DNA of 12,743 nt from DATCVA01 sp036567205 (GTDB lineage Bacteria > Pseudomonadota > Gammaproteobacteria > Burkholderiales > Burkholderiaceae_B). A model generated the notes under the pieces. The model saw nothing but the letters and a program-made list of their open reading frames with translations. It ran no database searches and was not told the DNA's origin. The DNA is taken from assembly GCA_036567205.1 (NCBI GenBank), contig DATCVA010000324.1:1-12743 (forward strand). Reading direction: 5' to 3'. Within the stretch, counting starts at the first letter, position 1. The number at the start of each line of letters is the position of its first letter. Positions 1 through 5,125 of this stretch are shown one piece after another. The position numbers and the translations under genes were made by a program.

Positions 1-1001
1 TTCGGCTCGAACACCAGCCGGACCGAAGCCTGTTTGCCTGACTCGTCGCGCACGGTATCGAGCAGCCCCAGAACCAGCGCTTTGGTTTGCTGCTGCTCTG
101 CCGTCAGGCTTTTTTTACCCGCCTTGACTTTGGGATTGGTACGGTCTTCAATTTCCTCAAGAATTTTTTGTGACGACGTACCCGGCGGCAATTCGGTGAC
201 CACCAGTTGCCACTGCCCCCGGGCCATCTCTTCGAACTGCCAGCGGGCGCGCGCCTTGATGGAACCTTTACCAGTGCTGTAGATATGGGCGATATCGGAC
301 GGCGAGGAAATAATTTGCGCGCCTCCCGCAAAATCGGGCCCCGGCACCAAATTGAATAACTCCTCATCCGTCAATTTCGGATTTTTAAGCAAAGCTACGC
401 ACGCCTGTGCCACTTCGCGCAAATTATGCGAGGGTATTTCAGTGGCCATGCCCACCGCAATACCCGAGGCGCCATTAAGAAGCATTACCGGCAAACGCGC
501 GGGCAACAACTGCGGCTCTTTCTGGCTGCCATCGTAATTGGGTATGAAATCGACCGTGCCCTCGTCAAGCTCATCAAGCAAAATACGCGAAAACGGAGTC
601 AATCGCGCCTCGGTGTAACGCATGGCGGCGGCATTGTCGCCATCGCGCGAGCCAAAGTTACCCTGCCCATCGACCAGCGGATAACGCAGCGTAAAGCTTT
701 GCGCCATGCGTACCATCGCATCGTAAGCGGCCTGGTCGCCATGCGGATGGTACTTACCCAATACATCACCCACCACCCGGGCAGACTTGACGGGCTTGGC
801 ATTGGCCCCCAGCCCCATAGCCTGCATCGCATATAAAATTCGACGCTGCACCGGTTTTTGACCATCGGCCACCTCGGGCAGCGCGCGCCCGCGCACCACC
901 GAAACGGCATAATCCAGATAGGCTTGTTCGGCATACGTGGCAAGTAATATCTGCTCGCCGCCGTCGCCTTCGTCAAACAAGCCCGGTTGTGTAGTGTCCA
1001 T
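1..1001 (-). CDS. parC: DNA topoisomerase IV subunit A (ParC), N-terminal part, cut by the left edge
   Basis: ParC is the DNA-breaking subunit of topoisomerase IV, the type IIA enzyme that unlinks daughter chromosomes; it works as a ParC2-ParE2 tetramer. The frame stays open for 333 codons from the ATG at 1001 to the left edge, so the C-terminal half is missing. Visible are the winged-helix breakage-reunion domain with the motif GKYHPHGD (about residues 82-89), the catalytic tyrosine Tyr129 in RYTEARL, and the following tower-domain sequence with NGASGIAVGMAT. At the two classical quinolone-resistance positions (E. coli Ser80 and Glu84) this protein has Gln90 and Asp94. The length from the start to the active-site tyrosine fits the family (Tyr120 in E. 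coli). The start follows a modest purine-rich ribosome site (AAGAGA, about 8 nt upstream). parC lies 108 bp downstream of parE on the same strand, so co-transcription is likely. GyrA is the alternative, but the direct pairing with parE argues for ParC. Confidence 0.96.
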   Translation of the reverse strand, partial: MDTTQPGLFDEGDGGEQILLATYAEQAYLDYAVSVVRGRALPEVADGQKPVQRRILYAMQAMGLGANAKPVKSARVVGDVLGKYHPHGDQAAYDAMVRMAQSFTLRYPLVDGQGNFGSRDGDNAAAMRYTEARLTPFSRILLDELDEGTVDFIPNYDGSQKEPQLLPARLPVMLLNGASGIAVGMATEIPSHNLREVAQACVALLKNPKLTDEELFNLVPGPDFAGGAQIISSPSDIAHIYSTGKGSIKARARWQFEEMARGQWQLVVTELPPGTSSQKILEEIEDRTNPKVKAGKKSLTAEQQQTKALVLGLLDTVRDESGKQASVRLVFEP

Positions 1002-1023
1002 AGTTTTATCTCTTTATAAATCG

Positions 1024-1049
1024 GCTGCGCGAAATTTTCGGCGCGCAGC
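1024..1049 (-). other. Hairpin just upstream of the parC ribosome site
   Basis: The arms GCTGCGCG (1024-1031) and CGCGCAGC (1042-1049) are exact reverse complements around a 10-base loop. The hairpin lies in the presumed parE-parC mRNA between the parE stop and the parC start, about 22 bases before the parC ATG. It would leave the weak parC ribosome site in single-stranded, A/T-rich RNA. A role in setting ParC translation relative to ParE is inference. Confidence 0.55.
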
Positions 1050-1076
1050 ATCAAACGCCTTGCCTGGCTGTGGCCC

Positions 1077-1096
1077 TATCCGGCAGCTGCCGGATA
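1077..1096. repeat. Perfect 20-bp palindrome between parE and parC
   Basis: The arm TATCCGGCAG is followed directly by its exact reverse complement, with the centre between 1086 and 1087. It begins 13 bp after the parE stop codon. In RNA it could fold into an 8-bp stem with a 4-nt loop. No T-run follows on the minus strand (the next bases are GGGCCACAGC), so it is not an ordinary intrinsic terminator. It could be an mRNA processing or stability element, a site for a dimeric protein, or a copy of a genome-wide intergenic palindrome. The sequence alone does not decide. Confidence 0.8.
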
Positions 1097-1109
1097 ACTT
1101 CCGATTCAG

Positions 1110-3071
1110 TTAGACGTCGACTTCCGCCAAATTTCCTTTTTCTTCAAGCCAGACGCGCCGCTGCCCGGATTCGCCTTTTCCCATGAGCATGTCAAACATG
1201 CGGGTAGTGGCTTCAATGCCCAGCTCGCCGCAGGTAACCGGCATCAAGCGGCGTGTATCAGGATTCATGGTCGTGTCCCAAAGCTGTTCAGCGCTCATTT
1301 CACCCAACCCTTTAAAGCGGCTGATGCTCCATGTGCCTTCCCGCACATTCTCAGTGCGTAATTTGTCCTGGACCGCGTCAAGTTCGCCTTGATCAAGACA
1401 GTAAACCTTGCGCGCCGGGCGCTTGCCCAATGCCGGCACATCAACCCTGAACAAAGGAGGCCGTGCAATATACACATGCCCCGCCGCCACCAGCCCCGGA
1501 AAGTGCTTGAAAAACAATGTCAGCAGCAATACCTGGATATGCGAACCATCGACGTCGGCGTCCGACAGGATGCAAACCCGGCCATAGCGCAACCCCGACA
1601 AATCGACCTGATCGTTGGGGCCGTGCGGGTCGACTCCGATGGCCACCGCAATATCGTGAATTTCATTATTGGCGAAAAGCCGGTCGCGGTCGACCTCCCA
1701 CGAATTAAGTACCTTGCCGCGCAACGGCAATACCGCCTGGAATTCTTTATCTCGCCCCATCTTGGCGGACCCGCCGGCCGAATCGCCCTCGACCAGAAAA
1801 ACCTCGGTGCGGGACGTGTCGCTGGATTCGCAATCAGTGAGTTTGCCGGGCAACACAGCCACGCCGGAGCTTTTGCGTTTTTCTACTTTTTGAGCTGAAC
1901 GGGCGCGCGCCTGGGCTTGGCGAATAGCGCTATCGGCCAATTTTTTGCCGAACTCAACGTTTGCATGCAACCATAAATCCAATGCATTTTTAACGTAGCC
2001 CCCCACTAAACGCACTGCATCACGGCTATTGAGCCTTTCTTTGATCTGACCTTGAAACTGCGGGTCCAATACTTTTGCGGATAATACAAAACTGGCCCTG
2101 GCAAAGACGTCTTCAGGCAAAAGCTTGACCCCTTTCGGAATTAAACTGTGTAACTCGGCAAACGACTTAACCGCGTTAAACAAGCCATCGCGCAATCCGG
2201 CCTCGTGGGTTCCGCCCGCCGTAGTGGAAATAAGATTGACGTAAGACTCTCGCACAACGTTGCCATCGGCGGTCCAGACCACGACCCACTGGGCTCCCTC
2301 GCCTGCGGCAAACGTGTCGTCGTCCGCCCCGGCATATTGTTTTCCCTCGAACGCAGGAACAATGCGCTCGGCGTCTCCCAACGCTTCATTAAGGTAACCG
2401 CGCAGTCCTTCATCATATTGCCACTCGCGTGTTTCGCCAGACTTTTCAACGGTTAGCGAGACTTTGATACCGCTAAGCAACACAGCCTTGCTGCGCAGCG
2501 AATGTGCCAGCTCGGCGATGGGGATTACCGCACTATCGAAATACTTGGGGTCGGGCCAGACGCGCACACAGGTTCCGGTTTTTCTGCGGCTGGCGGGTTC
2601 AAGCTGTTTAAGCGGCTCGATGACCTCGCCATGAGCAAAGACCAACTGGTGCGTTTGGCCATCGCGCCAGACCTTGACCTCGAGCCGCGTGGAAAGCGCA
2701 TTGGTAACCGACACGCCAACCCCATGCAGACCGCCCGAAAAGGCGTAAGCGCCGCCCGATTTCTTGTCGAACTTGCCACCGGCATGCAAACGTGTAAAAA
2801 CAATTTCCACGACAGGCGCTTGCTCTTCGGCATGCAAGCCTACCGGTATCCCCCGGCCGTCATCTTCAATGGAAATGCTCGAGTCGCTATGAAGCGTAAC
2901 CTTGATGTGTTTACCGTAACCCGCCAGCGCTTCATCGGCGGCGTTATCAATGACCTCCTGCAGAATATGCAAAGGGTTTTCAGTACGGGTGTACATGCCA
3001 GGACGCTGGCGCACGGGCTCAAGGCCCTTCAAGACTCGAATCGATGCTTCGTCGTAACGTGGTGTAGCCAA
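1110..3071 (-). CDS. parE: DNA topoisomerase IV subunit B (ParE), TTG start
   Basis: ParE is the ATPase subunit of topoisomerase IV. From the TTG at 3071 it is 653 residues, close to the usual 630-650. Domains in order: GHKL ATPase with the ATP/Mg asparagine in VIDNAADEALAG (about residues 40-51), DDGRGIPV (about 70-77) and GGLHGVGVSV (about 113-122); transducer domain with GQIKERL (about 341-347), where family members such as E. coli read QTK; TOPRIM domain with EGDSAGGSAKMGRD (from Glu428), PLRGKVLN (449-456) and the metal-binding SDADVDGSH (acidic residues 504, 506, 508); and a C-terminal tail RFKGLGEM. The open frame extends upstream to 3281, but those residues do not resemble the family. 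The TTG gives the expected N-terminus (ATPRYDEASIRVL) and sits 5 nt after a GGGGAT ribosome site. No in-frame ATG or GTG lies nearby; the next ATG is inside the conserved RPGMYTR. It is divergent from trxA and upstream of parC. Confidence 0.96.
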   Translation of the reverse strand: MATPRYDEASIRVLKGLEPVRQRPGMYTRTENPLHILQEVIDNAADEALAGYGKHIKVTLHSDSSISIEDDGRGIPVGLHAEEQAPVVEIVFTRLHAGGKFDKKSGGAYAFSGGLHGVGVSVTNALSTRLEVKVWRDGQTHQLVFAHGEVIEPLKQLEPASRRKTGTCVRVWPDPKYFDSAVIPIAELAHSLRSKAVLLSGIKVSLTVEKSGETREWQYDEGLRGYLNEALGDAERIVPAFEGKQYAGADDDTFAAGEGAQWVVVWTADGNVVRESYVNLISTTAGGTHEAGLRDGLFNAVKSFAELHSLIPKGVKLLPEDVFARASFVLSAKVLDPQFQGQIKERLNSRDAVRLVGGYVKNALDLWLHANVEFGKKLADSAIRQAQARARSAQKVEKRKSSGVAVLPGKLTDCESSDTSRTEVFLVEGDSAGGSAKMGRDKEFQAVLPLRGKVLNSWEVDRDRLFANNEIHDIAVAIGVDPHGPNDQVDLSGLRYGRVCILSDADVDGSHIQVLLLTLFFKHFPGLVAAGHVYIARPPLFRVDVPALGKRPARKVYCLDQGELDAVQDKLRTENVREGTWSISRFKGLGEMSAEQLWDTTMNPDTRRLMPVTCGELGIEATTRMFDMLMGKGESGQRRVWLEEKGNLAEVDV

Positions 3072-3074
3072 GTT

Positions 3075-3080
3075 ATCCCC
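3075..3080 (-). promoter_or_regulatory. Ribosome binding site deciding the parE TTG start
   Basis: On the minus strand the bases read GGGGAT, followed by five bases and then TTG. This is the only good Shine-Dalgarno-like match upstream of the conserved ParE N-terminus. It supports a non-ATG start at 3071 over the much longer upstream extension of the open frame. Confidence 0.7.
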
Positions 3081-3198
3081 AATTTTTATGTGGACAAAAA
3101 AATAGTATTTTACGGATATAAACGAGCCCCATGGTTTTGCCGGTAAAATCACCGCTAAGCCACGGGCCCTGTGCACATCCAGCCCTACAGTGGTATGC

Positions 3199-3215
3199 TT
3201 GTCGGAATTCGACAA
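3199..3215. repeat. Inverted repeat TTGTCG-GAATT-CGACAA in the trxA upstream region
   Basis: Two perfect 6-bp arms (3199-3204 and 3210-3215) flank a 5-bp spacer. The right arm overlaps a candidate -35 hexamer TCGACA (3209-3214) of an upstream trxA promoter. This geometry would suit an operator for a dimeric regulator, but no regulator is named because the motif is not one I recognise with confidence. Confidence 0.4.
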
Positions 3216-3237
3216 CAGAATGACACTAGCAATTAAT
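3209..3237 (+). promoter_or_regulatory. Candidate upstream promoter of trxA-rho
   Basis: TCGACA (3209-3214, five of six matches to the sigma-70 -35 consensus) is followed after 17 bp by ATTAAT (3232-3237, four of six to the -10 consensus). Transcription would start near 3244, leaving a leader of about 60 nt before trxA. This is a pattern match only. Confidence 0.3.
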
Positions 3238-3245
3238 AGAATACA

Positions 3246-3275
3246 TTGTCTTCCTGCCTTGTCTTCCCGTATAGT
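3246..3275 (+). promoter_or_regulatory. Candidate proximal promoter of trxA-rho
   Basis: TTGTCT (3246-3251, four of six) and TATAGT (3270-3275, five of six) are spaced by 18 bp. Transcription would start near 3282 and give a leader of about 26 nt that is pyrimidine-rich and has no Shine-Dalgarno sequence. It contains a 7-bp direct repeat TACCTAC (3283-3289, 3290-3296). This is a pattern match only. Confidence 0.35.
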
Positions 3276-3307
3276 TTTCAAGTACCTACTACCTACTTTT
3301 GTTTATC

Positions 3308-3634
3308 ATGAGCGAACTAATCAAAAACGTCAGCGACGCCAGCTTCGAGGCGGATGTACTTCAAGCCGATGGCCCCGTATTGGTGGACTATTGGGCGGCC
3401 TGGTGCGGCCCTTGCAAAATGATTGCCCCATTGCTTGACGAGGCTTCCAAAGAATACGCCGGCCGTGTTACAATAGCCAAACTAGATGTCGATGAAAATC
3501 CCGACACAGCAGCCAAATTTGGTGTCCGTGGCATCCCCACCCTAATGTTGTTTAAAGACGGTAAAGCCGCTGCGACCAAGGTCGGCGCTTTATCTAAATC
3601 ACAACTTGCCAGTTTCCTCGACGAATCCATTTAA
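3308..3634 (+). CDS. trxA: Thioredoxin 1 (TrxA)
   Basis: Thioredoxin is a small cytosolic dithiol oxidoreductase. It is kept reduced by thioredoxin reductase and reduces ribonucleotide reductase and other disulfide proteins. The 108 residues match the usual 105-110. The active site WCGPCK has cysteines at 33 and 36, the cis-proline is Pro77 in RGIPTL, and the end KVGALSKSQLASFL is characteristic of TrxA. The ATG at 3308 gives the standard N-terminus MSELIK. An in-frame TTG three codons earlier (3299) would add only three residues and is not needed. No clear Shine-Dalgarno sequence precedes either start. trxA lies 70 bp upstream of rho on the same strand, the familiar proteobacterial trxA-rho order, so shared transcription is likely. 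Confidence 0.97.
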   Translation: MSELIKNVSDASFEADVLQADGPVLVDYWAAWCGPCKMIAPLLDEASKEYAGRVTIAKLDVDENPDTAAKFGVRGIPTLMLFKDGKAAATKVGALSKSQLASFLDESI

Positions 3635-3704
3635 TTAACAATTCTTGCGCGCGGGCTTGTCCTAAGTCCGCCACCATTTTGCAAAGACCCCCTTCTTTCC
3701 TCAC
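3635..3704 (+). promoter_or_regulatory. trxA-rho spacer: C-rich, G-poor rho leader without Shine-Dalgarno
   Basis: The 70-bp spacer ends in a pyrimidine-rich tract (CCCCCTTCTTTCCTCAC) directly before the rho ATG, with no purine-rich ribosome site. Counting 3671-3720 gives 21 C and 4 G in 50 bases. High C with low G is the known character of Rho-utilisation (rut) sites, and E. coli rho is known to be autoregulated through its leader. Autogenous control here is therefore plausible but inferred. No hairpin plus T-run and no obvious leader peptide were seen. Confidence 0.4.
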
Positions 3705-4961
3705 ATGCACCTCACAGAACTAAAAGCACTGCACGTCTCGCAGTTGCTGGAAATGGCCGCCAGCCTGGATATCGACAACGCAAGCCGTCTTCGCAAACAA
3801 GAAATCATGTTTGCAATCATGAAGCGCCGCGCGAAACAAGGCGAACAAATTTTTGGTGACGGCGTCCTCGAAGTGTTGCCCGATGGCTTCGGATTTTTAC
3901 GCTCGCCAGACACTTCGTACCTTGCCAGCACTGACGATATTTATATATCGCCCTCGCAGATCCGGCGCTTTAACTTGCATACCGGAGACTCCATTGAAGG
4001 TGAGGTCCGCACGCCAAAAGACGGCGAGCGCTACTTTGCACTGGTTAAAGTCGACAAGGTAAACGGCATTCAGCCTGAAGCGATCAAGCATCGCATCATG
4101 TTCGAAAACCTGACGCCCTTGCATCCGAACCAGGTCATGACGCTCGAGCGCGACATTAAAAGCGAAGAGAACATAACCGGCCGGATCATGGATATCTTTG
4201 CCCCCATCGGCAAAGGTCAGCGCGCCCTCATCGTGGCCAGTCCAAAATCGGGTAAAACCGTAATGATGCAGCATATTGCGCATGCCATTACCACTAACTA
4301 CCCCGACGCCACCATGATCGTGCTTCTGGTCGACGAACGCCCGGAAGAAGTCACCGAAATGCAGCGCACAGTACGCGGCGAAGTTGTCGCGTCCACGTTC
4401 GACGAGCCCGCCACACGCCACGTTCAAGTGGCTGAAATGGTCATTGAAAAAGCCAAACGCCTGGTCGAGATGAAAAAAGATGTGGTTATCTTGCTCGACT
4501 CCATTACACGCCTGGCTCGCGCCTACAACACCGTAGTCCCGGCCTCGGGCAAGGTATTGACCGGCGGTGTTGATGCCAACGCATTGCAACGCCCCAAGCG
4601 TTTCTTTGGTGCTGCGCGAAATCTGGAAGAAGGCGGCTCACTGACCATTATTGGCACAGCCCTGATCGAAACCGGCAGCCGCATGGACGAGGTTATTTAC
4701 GAAGAGTTCAAAGGCACGGGCAACTCCGAGGTTCACCTCGAGCGCCGCCTGGCCGAAAAGCGGGTTTATCCGGCAATCAACCTGAACAAATCCGGCACCC
4801 GCCGCGAAGAATTGCTCATCAAACCCGACTTGCTACAAAAGGTCTGGGTGCTGCGCAAGTTCATCCACGACATGGACGAGGTCGCAGCCATGGAGTTCAT
4901 TCTAGATAAAATCCGAGCAACCAAAACAAACGCCGAATTTTTTGACATGATGAAAAAATAG
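3705..4961 (+). CDS. rho: Transcription termination factor Rho
   Basis: Rho is the hexameric RNA-dependent ATPase/helicase that ends transcription at C-rich untranslated RNA. The 418 residues match the E. coli length (419). In order: N-terminal helical domain (1-47); cold-shock-like primary RNA-binding domain with DGFGFLRS (60-67) and the YISPSQIRRF segment (80-89); RecA-like motor with Walker A SPKSGKT (179-185, Lys181 and Lys184 at the E. coli numbers); DERPEEVTEM (210-219); Walker B VVILLDS with Asp265; Q-loop KVLTGGVDANAL (283-294); and R-loop region GTALIETGSRMDE (317-329). The N-terminus MHLTELKALHVSQLL fits the family, so the ATG at 3705 is used although it lacks a Shine-Dalgarno sequence. 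It follows trxA and is followed by a hairpin. Nothing in the sequence suggests loss of function. Confidence 0.99.
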   Translation: MHLTELKALHVSQLLEMAASLDIDNASRLRKQEIMFAIMKRRAKQGEQIFGDGVLEVLPDGFGFLRSPDTSYLASTDDIYISPSQIRRFNLHTGDSIEGEVRTPKDGERYFALVKVDKVNGIQPEAIKHRIMFENLTPLHPNQVMTLERDIKSEENITGRIMDIFAPIGKGQRALIVASPKSGKTVMMQHIAHAITTNYPDATMIVLLVDERPEEVTEMQRTVRGEVVASTFDEPATRHVQVAEMVIEKAKRLVEMKKDVVILLDSITRLARAYNTVVPASGKVLTGGVDANALQRPKRFFGAARNLEEGGSLTIIGTALIETGSRMDEVIYEEFKGTGNSEVHLERRLAEKRVYPAINLNKSGTRREELLIKPDLLQKVWVLRKFIHDMDEVAAMEFILDKIRATKTNAEFFDMMKK

Positions 4962-4976
4962 GTGATTAGTACAACT

Positions 4977-5002
4977 GTAAGCCTCTCTAACGAGAGGCTT
5001 AC
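4977..5002 (+). terminator. Strong hairpin 15 bp after rho, atypical terminator without T-run
   Basis: The arms GTAAGCCTCTC (4977-4987) and GAGAGGCTTAC (4992-5002) pair perfectly over 11 bp around the tetraloop TAAC. Its position just after the rho stop codon suggests the 3' end of the trxA-rho transcript. The bases after the stem are TTGTCACT rather than a T-run, so intrinsic termination would be weak. It may instead block exonucleases behind a Rho-dependent end. Confidence 0.55.
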
Positions 5003-5019
5003 TTGTCACTGGCACCGAC

Positions 5020-5046
5020 ACGCTGCGCATACCCTTATGCGTGCGT
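5020..5046 (+). other. Imperfect hairpin in the rho-gdhA spacer
   Basis: ACGC-TG-CGCATA (5020-5031) can pair with TATGCG-T-GCGT (5036-5046), leaving a CCCT loop and a small asymmetric internal bulge. It is followed on the plus strand by an A-run, not a T-run, and so is not a terminator in that direction. The minus-strand context is no better. It may be part of the gdhA leader or control region. Confidence that it has a function is low. Confidence 0.3.
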
Positions 5047-5125
5047 TAAAAAAGGTAAAAATTAACTTTTTCTTTAATCTTGGCCGATCCTAGTCGCCTC
5101 GGCACGCACTACAGAGCATCTCTTG
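5047..5125 (+). promoter_or_regulatory. A/T-rich upstream region of gdhA
   Basis: Positions 5046-5079 are strikingly A/T-rich (AAAAAAGG, AAAAATTAACTTTTTC, TTTAATC), unlike the genes on either side. This is what one expects around a promoter, for example an UP element or an A-tract bend. I could not find a -35/-10 pair with good spacing, so no exact promoter is claimed. The gdhA ATG is preceded by AGAG about nine bases upstream, a weak ribosome site. Confidence 0.35.

Larger units (their letters stand above)
3072..3307. promoter_or_regulatory. Divergent intergenic region parE / trxA
   Basis: This 236-bp spacer separates the divergent parE and trxA starts, so promoters for both directions should lie here. 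On the plus strand two candidates for trxA-rho are visible (entered separately). On the minus strand the parE leader has a T7 run and A/T-rich blocks (TTTATATCC, AAAATACTAT), but I found no convincing -35/-10 pair with proper spacing. An inverted repeat TTGTCG-N5-CGACAA lies at 3199-3215. No credible small gene was seen. Confidence 0.6.

Noticed and set aside
426..1054. Open frames of 136 and 151 residues over parC (426-836 plus strand, 599-1054 minus strand)
   Set aside because: Both overlap the clearly conserved ParC frame; their translations are low-information shadows.
1077..1096. Palindrome as an intrinsic terminator between parE and parC
   Set aside because: No T-run follows it in the direction of transcription and parC begins shortly after.
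2502..3146. 214-residue open frame antisense to parE
   Set aside because: Complementary to parE and its leader, with no family resemblance or ribosome site; a shadow of the real gene.
3072..3281. In-frame upstream extension of parE (70 more residues from a start at 3281)
   Set aside because: The residues do not resemble ParE, the extension covers the whole promoter region, and the TTG at 3071 has the ribosome site and the conserved N-terminus.
3283..3296. Tandem TACCTAC repeat before trxA as a variable-number repeat
   Set aside because: Only two 7-bp units; too short to suggest slippage and easily due to chance.
3897..4589. 230-residue open frame antisense to rho
   Set aside because: It lies wholly inside rho in the opposite direction, has no recognisable domain, and is the kind of shadow produced by codon bias in a conserved gene.
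5010..5026. Sigma-54-like TGGCAC with a downstream GC before gdhA, tempting for a nitrogen gene
   Set aside because: The invariant GG and GC should be ten bases apart; here the nearest GC is nine bases away and the TTGC box is absent.
5020..5079. Hairpin plus A/T-rich block as a second terminator after rho
   Set aside because: The plus-strand bases after the stem are A's, not T's, and no stem with a following T-run is found in the other direction.
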